64,000 nucleotides of DNA from Sulfitobacter sp. SK011 (GTDB lineage: Bacteria > Pseudomonadota > Alphaproteobacteria > Rhodobacterales > Rhodobacteraceae). Under the pieces are notes generated by a model, which saw only the letters and a list, made by a program, of their open reading frames with translations, searched no databases and was not told the DNA's origin. The position numbers and the translations under genes are program-made. Location of the stretch: positions 2,273,574 to 2,337,573 of the forward strand of contig NZ_CP025803.1 in the NCBI RefSeq assembly GCF_003352065.1. Direction: 5' to 3'. Shown piece after piece: positions 27,224-38,090 of this stretch. How positions within the stretch are numbered: position 1 is the stretch's first letter; each line of letters begins with the position of its first letter.

Positions 27224-28111
27224 TCACTGGTTCGTGCCACCCCCACTGCCATACTCAAGCCAACCGCGCGCCGCCGGATCCAAGGCGCTGTCCATCGCCA
27301 CGTCATAGGCCCTTAACTGGTCCGAGGTCAGTTTGCCTTGCCATTTCCCGCTTGTACCACTGTGAAAGAAATCAGAATCAGACTTCATAAAACCTTTGCC
27401 ACCAGAGGGCGCGTATCGCTCTGCATGGGTCTTCATATTGTCAAACGTGGCAGCGGACACCAAGGCAGACATCACATCGGGCGGATGTGAGATGCCCAGC
27501 AACTGCGCAACCTTTGCCATCGTCCCAGCCAGATCCCGGGTCATGTCAGCGTAGTGAAACAAGGACACATTGGGGCGATCCGCCAGCGCAAGAGCCGCCT
27601 TATAGTGCTGCAGTATATGCGCCAGCGGCATTGCATCCATGTCAAAACCTTCGGCCCCGCCATCCAGAAAGCGGCGGAATATCACCTCGTTGTCCTCGTC
27701 CTCTGGATAAAAGAGTTCAAATCCCTTCACCGGGATATTCCGCACGTGTTTGCGATAGGAAAAATGCGCATCCAGAGGATGGCGGAAAACCAACAGATAT
27801 TGCCCATCCTCGCGGTACGGCAGACCGTCCATCGGCGTGTGACTTTTGACACTCCGACGATGCGGCATTGCTTCAAGCCGGTCAGCAACCTCGTCCATTT
27901 CGCGGATGCGAATGTCGATCCATGGCATCTTCACCGATAGCTCTGGTTCGACGTCAGGGTCGCCGGAAAAAAGCAGCGCCACGATGGTTTGCATCCATGT
28001 GGTCCCGCATTTCGGTGGGGTGACGACATAGACATCATCCGGGCGCGCCACGAACTTGTCCCAGCGTCGGTTGTCGGTCAGTGGACCCAGATACAATTTC
28101 CGATCTGACAT
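27224..28111 (-). CDS. Sulfotransferase domain protein
   Basis: A 295-residue PAPS-dependent sulfotransferase of the cytosolic type. The 5'-phosphosulfate loop is TPPKCGTTWMQ (residues 31-41), the probable catalytic base is His91 in KSHTPMDGLPY, and the 3'-phosphate loop is FRHPLDAHFSYRKH (109-122). ATG 28111 follows AGGA; a TTG three codons upstream is less likely. The acceptor is unknown; a small molecule, lipid or glycan is possible. It is a single gene between luxR and tsf without obvious partners, so acquisition by transfer is plausible but unproven. Confidence 0.85.
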   Translation of the reverse strand: MSDRKLYLGPLTDNRRWDKFVARPDDVYVVTPPKCGTTWMQTIVALLFSGDPDVEPELSVKMPWIDIRIREMDEVADRLEAMPHRRSVKSHTPMDGLPYREDGQYLLVFRHPLDAHFSYRKHVRNIPVKGFELFYPEDEDNEVIFRRFLDGGAEGFDMDAMPLAHILQHYKAALALADRPNVSLFHYADMTRDLAGTMAKVAQLLGISHPPDVMSALVSAATFDNMKTHAERYAPSGGKGFMKSDSDFFHSGTSGKWQGKLTSDQLRAYDVAMDSALDPAARGWLEYGSGGGTNQ

Positions 28112-28172
28112 GGTGATCAATCCTATTCAATAAATTGAACAAGCCCAAGCGTCCGCAGTCCGATCTCAAAAC

Positions 28173-28201
28173 AAAAAACGGGGCGCATCGCTGCACCCCG
28201 T
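28173..28201 (-). terminator. Intrinsic terminator after tsf
   Basis: Minus strand: ACGGGG (28201-28196) pairs with CCCCGT (28183-28178), extended by GC pairs round an AGCGAT loop, then six T (28178-28173). Located 24 bases after the tsf stop. Confidence 0.85.
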
Positions 28202-28225
28202 TTCAGATATTTTTGTGTGGTAAGC

Positions 28226-29101
28226 TTAGCCTTTGGCGGCTTTGGCCACTTCGGCTGCGAAATCTTCTTTGATGACTTCGATGCCCTCACCCACTTCGAG
28301 ACGTACAAATCCGGTGATTGTGGCACCTGCTTCTTTGGCCGCATCTTCGACGGTCAGGTCAGGGTTCACAACAAAGGCCTGATTCAGCAGCGTCACTTCG
28401 GACATGTATTTCTTCATCCGACCGACGATCATCTTTTCGATGACAGCTTCAGGCTTGCCGGATTCGCGGGCGATGTCCATCTGAACTGTTTTCTCTTTTT
28501 CGACCACGGATGGGTCAAGATCTGCCTCGGACAAGGACGCCGGGTTCACGGCTGCAATGTGCATTGCAACCTGTTTGCCAAAACCTTCATCGCCGCCGGT
28601 CATGGCGACCAGAACACCGATTTTGCCCATGCCGGGGGCTGCTGCGTTATGCACGTAGGACACAACGGTGTCGCCTTCGATAGCGGCCATGCGGCGTACC
28701 GACATGTTCTCACCGATCACGGCAACCGCGTCTGTCACGGTCTGTTCGACGGATTTGCCACCCATGTCCGCCGCTTTCAACGCATCGACATCGGATGCGG
28801 AAACTGCAACGTCAGCAATCCCGGCAACCATTTTCTGAAAATCAGAGTTCTTGCCAACAAAATCGGTTTCAGAGTTCACTTCAACCGCAACGCCGCGGCC
28901 ACCGTCGACTTTGACCGCAACAAGACCTTCGGCAGCAGTACGACCGGATTTCTTGGCCGCTTTGGCCAATCCCTTGGTGCGCAGCCAATCGACGGCTGCT
29001 TCCATATCGCCGTCTGTTTCTGTCAGTGCCTTTTTGGCGTCCATCATGCCTGCGCCAGTGCTGTCGCGCAGTTCTTTGACCATAGATGCTGTGATTGCCA
29101 T
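28226..29101 (-). CDS. tsf: Translation elongation factor Ts
   Basis: Guanine nucleotide exchange factor for EF-Tu, 291 residues. The N-terminal UBA-like module and signature [21 protein letters not shown] are present, followed by core motifs [13 protein letters not shown] and the second subdomain. ATG 29101 starts MAITASMV and has AGGAGA upstream; the frame extends seven residues further without support. It follows rpsB on the same strand across a short gap with a perfect palindrome, the normal rpsB-tsf order. Confidence 0.97.
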   Translation of the reverse strand: MAITASMVKELRDSTGAGMMDAKKALTETDGDMEAAVDWLRTKGLAKAAKKSGRTAAEGLVAVKVDGGRGVAVEVNSETDFVGKNSDFQKMVAGIADVAVSASDVDALKAADMGGKSVEQTVTDAVAVIGENMSVRRMAAIEGDTVVSYVHNAAAPGMGKIGVLVAMTGGDEGFGKQVAMHIAAVNPASLSEADLDPSVVEKEKTVQMDIARESGKPEAVIEKMIVGRMKKYMSEVTLLNQAFVVNPDLTVEDAAKEAGATITGFVRLEVGEGIEVIKEDFAAEVAKAAKG

Positions 29102-29170
29102 CTTCGGGGTCTCCTGTTTCAAATGAGGTGTTGGGGCAGGTCATCCCTGCCCCACGTTATAAAATCGACG

Positions 29171-29190
29171 CCGCCGGATGCATCCGGCGG
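29171..29190 (-). promoter_or_regulatory. 20-base perfect palindrome between rpsB and tsf
   Basis: CCGCCGGATG followed by its exact reverse complement, 7 bases after the rpsB stop. On the minus strand it is followed by GTCGATTTTAT. Likely a partial terminator or attenuator that lowers tsf relative to rpsB. Confidence 0.6.
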
Positions 29191-29197
29191 TATCAGA

Positions 29198-30085
29198 TCA
29201 GGACTTGGCGTCTGCCACTGTCTCTTTTTTGGATTCGATGTCCAAAACCGCGTCTTTCGACATAACGTCATCAGCCACTGTTTCAGAGGAGGCATTGCCA
29301 ACTTCCACGCCTGTTGATGCTGCTGGTGCATCTTCAGCCAGCGCTTCTTCAGCGGGTGCTTCTTCCATTGCGCCCAGATCAACGCCTGCTGCACCCAGTT
29401 GGGCTGACATGCCGTCAAGAGCGGCACGTGCCGCCAGATCGCAGTAAAGGCCAATGGCGCGCGCCGCGTCATCGTTGCCCGGGATCAGGTAATCAACGCC
29501 GTCAGGTGAGCAATTGGTGTCAACCACAGCCACAACCGGGATACCCAGCTTGTTGGCTTCGGCAATGGCCAGCGCTTCTTTTTTCACGTCGATCACAAAG
29601 ATCAGGTCAGGACGGCCACCCATTTCGCGGATACCACCCAAAGAAGCCTGAAGCTTGCCCTGATCGCGTTCCATGCCAAGACGTTCTTTCTTGGTCAGAC
29701 CGGCAAAGCCGACTTCGGCTTGCTCGTCGATATGCTTGAGGCGCTGGATCGACTTTGACACCGTCTGCCAGTTGGTCAGCGTGCCACCCAGCCAGCGGTG
29801 GTTCATGTAATACTGAGCGCATTTTTCAGCGGCCTCTGCGACCGGCTGTGCTGCCTGACGCTTTGTCCCGACAAAAAGAATGCTGCCGCCCTTGGCGACG
29901 GTGTCACGGATGACTTGCAGTGCCTGATCCAGCATTGGAACAGTCTGTGTCAGGTCCATGATGTGAATGCCGTTGCGCGCGCCGTAAATATACGGACCCA
30001 TACGTGGGTTCCAGCGCTGCGTCTGGTGGCCAAAGTGTACGCCTGCTTCAAGCAGTTGGCGCATGGAGAACTCAGGAAGAGCCAT
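29198..30085 (-). CDS. rpsB: 30S ribosomal protein S2
   Basis: A 295-residue S2; the conserved body ([60 protein letters not shown]) fills about 240 residues. The remaining roughly 55 residues are an acidic, Ala/Glu/Ser-rich C-terminal tail typical of many alphaproteobacteria. ATG 30085 has GAAAGG upstream; the open frame to 30229 is leader sequence. First gene of rpsB-tsf. Confidence 0.97.
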   Translation of the reverse strand: MALPEFSMRQLLEAGVHFGHQTQRWNPRMGPYIYGARNGIHIMDLTQTVPMLDQALQVIRDTVAKGGSILFVGTKRQAAQPVAEAAEKCAQYYMNHRWLGGTLTNWQTVSKSIQRLKHIDEQAEVGFAGLTKKERLGMERDQGKLQASLGGIREMGGRPDLIFVIDVKKEALAIAEANKLGIPVVAVVDTNCSPDGVDYLIPGNDDAARAIGLYCDLAARAALDGMSAQLGAAGVDLGAMEEAPAEEALAEDAPAASTGVEVGNASSETVADDVMSKDAVLDIESKKETVADAKS

Positions 30086-30207
30086 GTCTTTATACCTTTC
30101 CGGTTTAGCCTCATCGGGGGTATGACACCATGTGGTGCCAACCGGCGGACGTCTTGGAATGTCTCCCCAAGCAAGCCCAACCCCGACTGCGGGTTTAAGT
30201 GAGGTGG

Positions 30208-30236
30208 CGTATAGGGTGCTGCAGAACACTGTGCAA
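30208..30236 (-). promoter_or_regulatory. Predicted sigma70 promoter of rpsB-tsf
   Basis: Minus strand TTGCAC (30236-30231), 17-base spacer, TATACG (30213-30208). This would give a leader of about 115 bases before the rpsB ATG, containing a CACCA/TGGTG hairpin that could take part in autoregulation. Confidence 0.6.
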
Positions 30237-30361
30237 GGGTCGATTTAACCTTTGACAGCACACAGCGACTGGTCTTTGCTGGTTCACGCAAATGTGACGG
30301 GCGCAACCAATCGTCTTCGCGCAGAGTTATATAAAAGAACAATGACAATGGGGAATATCAG

Positions 30362-30928
30362 ATGAACATCTTTACCACTGCAATCGCGGCATCTTTTTTG
30401 GCCGTGGCAGCCTATGCTGAACCGCTGACCTTGACGCCCGCAGATCCACAGCCTGACGCAGGCGACCTGGCACCGGGGCTGGCCGTTTCTTACGCCTACA
30501 AAAGCGTGCGCACGCTGGAGGAGGCGACAGAGGCATTGCAGGACGCCAGCGAAGGGAAACCGATCAAGGGATTGTCTTATGAAGACAACAATGAGGGTGA
30601 TCTGACAATGACATCAAAGTCCGCCCAGAAAGTGGTCGCCGCAATCAGTGGATTTATCCGCTTTGATGCGCCCGGCACTTTTGAGGTTGATACCCTCAGT
30701 AACGATGGTCTGGTGTTGACTGTTGGCGGTCAGGAAGTTGCGTTTTACGATGATGTTCATGCCTGCGAACCTTCGGGCGTGACAGAAGTCGAGGTGCCTG
30801 AGGCCGGATGGTACGCCCTTGAGGCAACCTATTTCCAACGCAAGGGGTCTGCCTGCCTGACCATGGAATGGAATGTAGACGGGGCATTGGGCCAGGTCCC
30901 GGACGCGGCGTTCGCGCACACCAAATAA
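30362..30928 (+). CDS. Secreted protein with PA14-like domain
   Basis: A 188-residue exported protein. A signal peptide (MNIFTTAIAASFLAVAAYA) precedes a beta-rich domain with GFIRFDAPGTFEVDTLSNDGLVLTVGGQEVAFYDD and AGWYALEATYFQRKGSACLTMEW, which matches the look of PA14 domains, usually carbohydrate-binding. Two cysteines (HACEPSG and GSACL) could form a disulphide. It has a good ribosome binding site (GGGGA). It is divergent from rpsB and convergent with olsA, with no functional partner nearby. The PA14 call is from pattern, not a search. Confidence 0.7.
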   Translation: MNIFTTAIAASFLAVAAYAEPLTLTPADPQPDAGDLAPGLAVSYAYKSVRTLEEATEALQDASEGKPIKGLSYEDNNEGDLTMTSKSAQKVVAAISGFIRFDAPGTFEVDTLSNDGLVLTVGGQEVAFYDDVHACEPSGVTEVEVPEAGWYALEATYFQRKGSACLTMEWNVDGALGQVPDAAFAHTK

Positions 30929-30938
30929 TGCAGGCGTT

Positions 30939-31772
30939 TCAGGCCTGATCCAAAAAATCCGAATGGGCCGCCCTGACGGCCCGTTCGCAAGCCAGCGCCA
31001 GCAACTTGCGATTGGCGAAATCAGCAACTTTCAAAGGCGGATGGTAGAAAATCGTCACGCTTCCTTGCCGCGCCTGTGCAAGCGTTGCAACAAGATGCGA
31101 CCCAAAGGTCATATCCCCCCACCACCCGTAAAAACGCGCGTCCATGCCCGGTGGAGCGCGATACATAACTGTGACCGGCTGAACGGAAATTTCATCCCGT
31201 AAACTCGGCTCAAAAAATGCCTGAAACAACGTTGTCTTAAAGGGCAGCACCTGCAAACCATCCGTGCTGGTCCCTTCCGGAAAGAAAAGCAACTTGTGGC
31301 CAGCAAAAAGTCGGGTGTGGAAAACCTCGGTCTGCTCATGCGCTTTGGACGGATTGCGCTCGATAAACACAGTTCCAGTGGCGCGGGCCAGCCAACCGAT
31401 GCCGGGCCACCCCGCCACTTCGGATTTTGAGACAAAATAGATCCGCTTGGCAACATTCAACGCAAATATATCAAGCCATGACGTATGGTTTGCCACGACT
31501 GCACCGCGCGCGGCCATCGGCGATCCCTGAACATGATGGGAAATGCCCAAGATTAAAAACGCCATGCGGCAGACGAATTGAGTGATATGGGGCGTCACCG
31601 GACGGTTCACCCCGAAGAGTGGCCGTTCAACCATCCGCACCAGCACCAAAACCGCCAGACCGCCAAACACCAGCACAGCCAGCGCCAGCCCCCGCAGGAA
31701 AACCCGTATCCAGCCCGCGACCGTTATGCGCGGCAAAACCGGCAGGTCACCACTGTCCCACGTCTGGGTCAT
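30939..31772 (-). CDS. olsA: OlsA-like lysophospholipid/lyso-ornithine lipid acyltransferase
   Basis: A membrane-bound PlsC-family acyltransferase of 277 residues. One hydrophobic segment lies at about residues 25-47. The catalytic HX4D motif is His96 to Asp101 (ANHTSWLDIF) and the glycerolipid-binding motif is FFPEGTSTDG. The ATG at 31772 overlaps the olsB-type stop by 4 bases; the longer open frame to 31889 lies inside olsB. Coupling to an OlsB-type N-acyltransferase points to the second step of ornithine lipid synthesis, not general phosphatidic acid synthesis. Confidence 0.85.
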   Translation of the reverse strand: MTQTWDSGDLPVLPRITVAGWIRVFLRGLALAVLVFGGLAVLVLVRMVERPLFGVNRPVTPHITQFVCRMAFLILGISHHVQGSPMAARGAVVANHTSWLDIFALNVAKRIYFVSKSEVAGWPGIGWLARATGTVFIERNPSKAHEQTEVFHTRLFAGHKLLFFPEGTSTDGLQVLPFKTTLFQAFFEPSLRDEISVQPVTVMYRAPPGMDARFYGWWGDMTFGSHLVATLAQARQGSVTIFYHPPLKVADFANRKLLALACERAVRAAHSDFLDQA

Positions 31773-32533
31773 TGCGGCCCCCCGCCATAGATGCGGGCCT
31801 GACGGGCGCTCATTTGGTTGGTGTCCATGATCAGGCACACATCGACGGTATTGAACGCATGGTCCACATAAGCCCCCTCGCCCACACATCCACCAAGGCG
31901 CAGATAGGCTTTGATCAGGCTCGGAATTTGCATCATCGCGGCACGCCGGTCCAGATGAGCCTCGTCAATCAAGTTCATGTTCTGGAAAGATTTATCCAAT
32001 GTCCTGACCCGCAGTTCAGGTGGTGCCAGATGACGGTGGTGCAACAGCGACAAGGGCTGTGACAGGGCCGCGATGTCGGTGCCATGAAAACTCGCGACCC
32101 CGAATAATACCTCAATGCGGTGTTGGGCCACATATTGCGCCAGCGCGGCCCAGAGGTGATGCATCGCCATGCCGCCCCGGTAATCAGGGTGCAAACACGA
32201 CCGACCAAGTTCCAGGATGCGCCGACCGGATGCCAGAAGCGGTGCCAGATCATATTCGCCTTCAGAATAGAACCGTCCAGCGTCGCGGGCTTTCTCTGGC
32301 CGCATCAAACGATAGACACCGACAACGGCCCCGGTGCGCTGATCGTAAAGCAAAAGATGGTCAAAAAACGGGTCCAGCTCGTCTTTTTCCAGCTCTGCAT
32401 CGTGGTCCACCAGCGCGCCGCCGCCCCCCAGTTCTCGGACAAACACCTGATACCGCAGCCGCTGCGCGGCCCGCAGCTCTTCAGCCGTCTGTGCCAACTT
32501 TACGTGAAAATCTGCTGCAACTGCATGGGCCAT
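31769..32533 (-). CDS. olsB: OlsB, ornithine N-acyltransferase
   Basis: A 254-residue GNAT-related enzyme that transfers a 3-hydroxyacyl group from ACP to the alpha-amino group of ornithine, giving lyso-ornithine lipid. Family features: AAQRLRYQVFVRELGG at the N-terminus, VGVYRLMRP, ILELGRSCLHPDYRGG (acyl-donor loop) and GVASFHGTD. It is followed by olsA with a 4-base overlap, the normal olsBA pair. Ornithine lipids often replace phospholipids under phosphate limitation, which is notable beside the Pst system in this window; I found only one isolated Pho-like half-site upstream. Confidence 0.9.
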   Translation of the reverse strand: MAHAVAADFHVKLAQTAEELRAAQRLRYQVFVRELGGGGALVDHDAELEKDELDPFFDHLLLYDQRTGAVVGVYRLMRPEKARDAGRFYSEGEYDLAPLLASGRRILELGRSCLHPDYRGGMAMHHLWAALAQYVAQHRIEVLFGVASFHGTDIAALSQPLSLLHHRHLAPPELRVRTLDKSFQNMNLIDEAHLDRRAAMMQIPSLIKAYLRLGGCVGEGAYVDHAFNTVDVCLIMDTNQMSARQARIYGGGPQ

Positions 32534-32568
32534 TGGCCTTTTGCAACCCTCTCGGTGCCTGTTGAAAC

Positions 32569-32597
32569 CTCTTAGGCAATCAGTTGTTCAAGTGCAA
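32569..32597 (-). promoter_or_regulatory. Possible sigma70 promoter of olsBA
   Basis: Minus strand TTGCAC (32597-32592), 17-base spacer, TAAGAG (32574-32569), about 36 bases upstream of the olsB start. The -35 box is good, the -10 box only fair. Confidence 0.4.
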
Positions 32598-32691
32598 TAC
32601 GCACATATTTTTCGGAGATGCGCAATTACATGTATAAGTTGTATTGACGACAGAAATGCACGCTATAAGCTTCAAGCACGTTACGTCTTAA

Positions 32692-32880
32692 TCAAGGTGC
32701 GTCGTCAAAGACAGGCATCAAACCAACACGAAAGCTGTCAATGACAATCTTACCTTCGTCCCTGAAATTCACCGTCACTTTGCCTGAAACATTGCTTTGG
32801 ACCTGTCCCACACCCCATTCTGGTCGATCTGGATTTCGGACCAGCATGCCGGGGGTCAAAATCGCATTAAGATCGTCCAT
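32692..32880 (-). CDS. DUF3553 domain small protein
   Basis: A 62-residue protein of the DUF3553 family: MLVRNPDRPEWGVGQVQSNVSGKVTVNFRDEGKIVID. The beta-strand-rich pattern resembles the small SH3-like domain found at the end of UvrD/CarD-type proteins. ATG 32880 has a strong AAGGAG site; the much longer open frame upstream is antisense to chpT and is rejected. It is divergent from chpT with only 27 bases between start codons. Function unknown. Confidence 0.8.
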   Translation of the reverse strand: MDDLNAILTPGMLVRNPDRPEWGVGQVQSNVSGKVTVNFRDEGKIVIDSFRVGLMPVFDDAP

Positions 32881-32907
32881 TTGGGCTCCTTTCGCGGGGT
32901 TGAGCCT

Positions 32908-33510
32908 GTGATTGTGCAGGACAACATCAACCTGGCCACCCTGATCGGCAGCCGTATTTGTCATGATCTGATATCGCCGATTGGCGCGATCAACAATGGG
33001 CTGGAGTTGCTGTCGATGGCCGACAATCCGCCTGCCGGTCCAGAGATGGAGTTGATCGGGACCAGCGTCGATAATGCCAGCGCCCGCATTCGGTTTTTCA
33101 GGATCGGTTTTGGGGCCGCCGGGCATCAGATGGTTGGACGTGCGGAGATCACCTCGATCCTGCGGGATCTCTATCAAGACAGCCGGCTGACACTTGAGTG
33201 GCTGCCAGAGGAGCCGCAGCCGCGCGCCGCAGTACGGTTGGCCTTTCTCGCGATCATGTGTCTTGAGACAGCGATGCCATACGGCGGTCGCGCCGAAGTG
33301 TCCGAGGCTGAGGGCAAATGGATGCTCAAAGGCACGGCAGACAAGTTGAACGTCGATCCGACCCTTTGGGGGATTTTGGCCGAACAATCGCCCGATACGT
33401 CACTGCAGCCCGCCCATGTTCAATTTGCGCTTTTGCCAAAAATCGCAGGTGATGACGGCAGACGTATCAGATCATCCTCGAACGACACCAGCGTCACCAT
33501 TCAGTTCTGA
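32908..33510 (+). CDS. chpT: Histidine phosphotransferase ChpT
   Basis: A 200-residue phosphotransfer protein that in Caulobacter passes phosphate from CckA to CtrA and CpdR. The phospho-acceptor is His19 in CHDLISPIGAINNGLELL; the C-terminal part is a degenerate ATPase-like domain (ending around NDTSVTIQF). No ATG fits; GTG 32908 with GGGG about 9 bases upstream is the best start. Its stop is only 2 bases from the convergent proA stop. Its presence implies a CckA-ChpT-CtrA relay in this organism. Confidence 0.88.
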   Translation: MIVQDNINLATLIGSRICHDLISPIGAINNGLELLSMADNPPAGPEMELIGTSVDNASARIRFFRIGFGAAGHQMVGRAEITSILRDLYQDSRLTLEWLPEEPQPRAAVRLAFLAIMCLETAMPYGGRAEVSEAEGKWMLKGTADKLNVDPTLWGILAEQSPDTSLQPAHVQFALLPKIAGDDGRRIRSSSNDTSVTIQF

Positions 33511-33512
33511 AT

Positions 33513-34778
33513 TTACGCCCTTATGGTGCCGTCACCCGTCACCAGATATTTAAAACTGGTCAGTTGCGCCGCCCCAACCGGCCCACGGGCATGCATCTTG
33601 CCGGTGGCAATGCCAATCTCTGCGCCCATGCCGAATTCACCGCCATCGGCAAACTGGGTTGAGGCGTTGTGCATCAAAATTGCGCTATCAAGTTGGTTCA
33701 TGAACTGCTGAACGGTTGCGGCATCTTCGCTCAGGATACAATCAGTGTGGTTTGAACCATACTTGCGGATGTGGGCGATGGCATCATTCACATCTGTCAC
33801 CGTCTTGGCGGCAATGATCATGTCCAGATATTCGCGCCCCCAATCGTCATCCTTCGCCGGTGTGGTGCCGGGAATGTGCCCCAGCGACTGATCCACCCGC
33901 ACCTCAACACCAGCATCAATCAGGGCACGGATCACACCCTGGCCAATTGTCTTGGCAACCTTTTCATGGATCAACAGACATTCTGCCGCACCACAAATAC
34001 CTGTGCGCCGGGTCTTGGCATTCATCACAACCTTAAGCGCCTTTTCAGGGTCGGCGTCTTTGTCGATGTAGATGTGCACAATGCCTTCAAGATGCGCAAA
34101 GACCGGCACCCGTGCCTCGCGCTGGACCAGCCCGACCAGGCCCTTGCCGCCACGCGGCACAATCACATCAATGGTGTCGGTCATGGTCAGCATCGCGCTG
34201 ACTGCCGCCCGGTCGCGGGTCGGCACCAGTTGCACGGCATCTTCGGGCAGATCGGCATCACGCAAGCCTTGCTGCAAGCAGGCATGGATCGCGCGGGAGG
34301 AATGGAAGCCTTCGGACCCGCCCCGCAGGATCACCGCGTTGCCTGCCTTGAGGCACAATGCACCGGCATCCGCTGTTACGTTGGGGCGCGATTCATAGAT
34401 CACACCGATGACGCCTAGGGGCGTGCGCACCCGCTTGATGTGCAGGCCCGAAGGTTGATCCCACTCGGCCATCACTTCGCCCACCGGATCGGCCTGTTCG
34501 GCAACACTACGCAGCCCGTCGACCATGCCTTGAATGCGCGCTTCATCCAGCATCAGGCGGTCCATCATGGCGTCCGACAGACCCTTGTCGCGGCCAAAGG
34601 CCATATCCTTTGCGTTGGCGGCCAGAATATCCGCCCGGCTGGCCCAGACGGAATCTGCGGCACCCATCAGCGCGGCGCGCTTGGCGTGCGCGCCGGCGCT
34701 GGCAAGTTCGGCAGCGGCCTGTTTGGCGCGCCGCCCGATATCCGCCATGAGTTCAGGAATATTATCTATATTTTCCAT
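33513..34778 (-). CDS. proA: Glutamate-5-semialdehyde dehydrogenase
   Basis: Reduces gamma-glutamyl phosphate to glutamate semialdehyde, second step of proline synthesis. It is 421 residues with the ALDH-fold motifs [35 protein letters not shown] and the catalytic Cys in [15 protein letters not shown]. The C-terminal signature ([27 protein letters not shown]) is intact. It is the last gene of obgE-proB-proA, 17 bases after proB. Confidence 0.97.
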   Translation of the reverse strand: MENIDNIPELMADIGRRAKQAAAELASAGAHAKRAALMGAADSVWASRADILAANAKDMAFGRDKGLSDAMMDRLMLDEARIQGMVDGLRSVAEQADPVGEVMAEWDQPSGLHIKRVRTPLGVIGVIYESRPNVTADAGALCLKAGNAVILRGGSEGFHSSRAIHACLQQGLRDADLPEDAVQLVPTRDRAAVSAMLTMTDTIDVIVPRGGKGLVGLVQREARVPVFAHLEGIVHIYIDKDADPEKALKVVMNAKTRRTGICGAAECLLIHEKVAKTIGQGVIRALIDAGVEVRVDQSLGHIPGTTPAKDDDWGREYLDMIIAAKTVTDVNDAIAHIRKYGSNHTDCILSEDAATVQQFMNQLDSAILMHNASTQFADGGEFGMGAEIGIATGKMHARGPVGAAQLTSFKYLVTGDGTIRA

Positions 34779-34795
34779 AATCTTACCACTGCCCT

Positions 34796-36948
<2,153 letters not shown>

Positions 36949-37491
36949 CTAAAGCTTGCGGCTATAGGTCCAGGTGGGTACGGCAGCATCGCGGGCCAGA
37001 CAATAGGTTTCCGCATCACCGAGATAGACAAAACCCGCATTGGTCAGCACTTTGGCTGACGCGGGGTTGTCATGGTAGACGGACGCAAACATCGTGTCAT
37101 TGCCCAGCGGGTTCGTCGTGACAAGCGCCTTTACGGCATCGGATGCCAGATGGGTGTTCCAGAATGCCGGAGCAACCCAATACCCAACCTCAGTCTGGTT
37201 GCGATCGAGCCGGGACAGGGTAATAACACCCATCACTTCGGCACCGCCCGATTTAAGCCCATCCATCACCCACACATCTTCATCACGCGGCTCGCTCAAG
37301 GCGCGGGTGATGAAGGCGTCGATGGTGCCGGGGGGCAATGGATGCGGGATGCTCGACGTGGTCATCGCGACACGGGGGTCACTGGCATACATCTCGATCA
37401 AACCCAGATCGGATCGCTGCATTGGGCGCAGGTCAAAGCGTTCGGTTTCGATCACCGGCTGGTTGACAATAGGCTGTATTTTCATCGTCAT
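36949..37491 (-). CDS. GNAT-family N-acetyltransferase (RimJ/RimL type)
   Basis: A 180-residue acetyltransferase: TERFDLRPMQRSDLGLIEMYASD at the N-terminus and acetyl-CoA region EVGYWVAPAFWNTHLASDAVKALV, then SAKVLTNAGFVYLGDAE. ATG 37491 overlaps the lysE stop by 4 bases (ATGA); an ATG two codons on (37485) fits the AGGAGG site better. The substrate is unknown; RimJ/L relatives modify protein N-termini or small amines. Confidence 0.8.
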   Translation of the reverse strand: MTMKIQPIVNQPVIETERFDLRPMQRSDLGLIEMYASDPRVAMTTSSIPHPLPPGTIDAFITRALSEPRDEDVWVMDGLKSGGAEVMGVITLSRLDRNQTEVGYWVAPAFWNTHLASDAVKALVTTNPLGNDTMFASVYHDNPASAKVLTNAGFVYLGDAETYCLARDAAVPTWTYSRKL

Positions 37492-38090
37492 GTTCCTCCT
37501 CCGAACAGTACGAAAACAACAGAAGCGACAGTAAGTGCCGCCAATGTCCACATAAGATAGGGTTCCGCGGCCGTTCCTGCCACGGTCTTTGCAATCCGAT
37601 CACCTGCAAGTGTCCACATGGGATGCAAGATGACCTGACAGGCCAGCAATACCGCAGCGATGGTGAGTGTCGCAGTAAAGCTTGACGTATCAGGGCCGAC
37701 AAAGGCAGTAAACCCACCCACAATCATCGCCCACGCTTTGGGGTTCAGGGGGTGCACGATCAGCCCGGCTGCAAAACCGGGAACACCGTCTGTGCTGCGT
37801 TCCTGGCCCAGACGCAGGTTTGCCACTTTCCACGCCAGCCAGATGATATAGGCAGCCGAGGCGTATTTCAGCATCTCGAACACCCAAGGCGCGCGGGCGC
37901 TGAGTTCCATCAGGCCATAGCCGACGGGCCAGATGACAAGCTGTTTGCCCAACGCGACACCGGCCACAAACGGCAGCGCCGCGCGAAAACCAAAGCGCGC
38001 GCCGGTGGCCAGCAGAGCCATGTTTGCAGGCCCCGGCGTGCCAATCTGCGAGGCCGCGAAGACCGCAAATGAGGTGATGGCAACCGACAT
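37488..38090 (-). CDS. LysE-family amino acid exporter
   Basis: A 200-residue inner-membrane protein with about six hydrophobic helices and the family motif TPGPANMALLATGARFGFRAALPFVAGVALGK. LysE/RhtB proteins export amino acids such as lysine, threonine or homoserine; the substrate here is unknown. Its start shares one base with the stop of the upstream acetyltransferase and its stop overlaps the downstream one, so the three form a tight unit between rpmA and obgE. Confidence 0.85.
   Translation of the reverse strand: MSVAITSFAVFAASQIGTPGPANMALLATGARFGFRAALPFVAGVALGKQLVIWPVGYGLMELSARAPWVFEMLKYASAAYIIWLAWKVANLRLGQERSTDGVPGFAAGLIVHPLNPKAWAMIVGGFTAFVGPDTSSFTATLTIAAVLLACQVILHPMWTLAGDRIAKTVAGTAAEPYLMWTLAALTVASVVFVLFGGGT

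Noticed and set aside
28217..29317. 366-residue Phe/His/Cys-rich frame antisense to tsf
   Set aside because: Implausible composition; tsf is certain.
32692..33387. 231-residue form of the DUF3553 protein
   Set aside because: The upstream part is antisense to chpT and has no similarity to DUF3553; the short start at 32880 has a strong ribosome binding site.
33511..33512. Terminator between convergent chpT and proA
   Set aside because: The stops are 2 bases apart and no hairpin fits; transcripts probably overlap.
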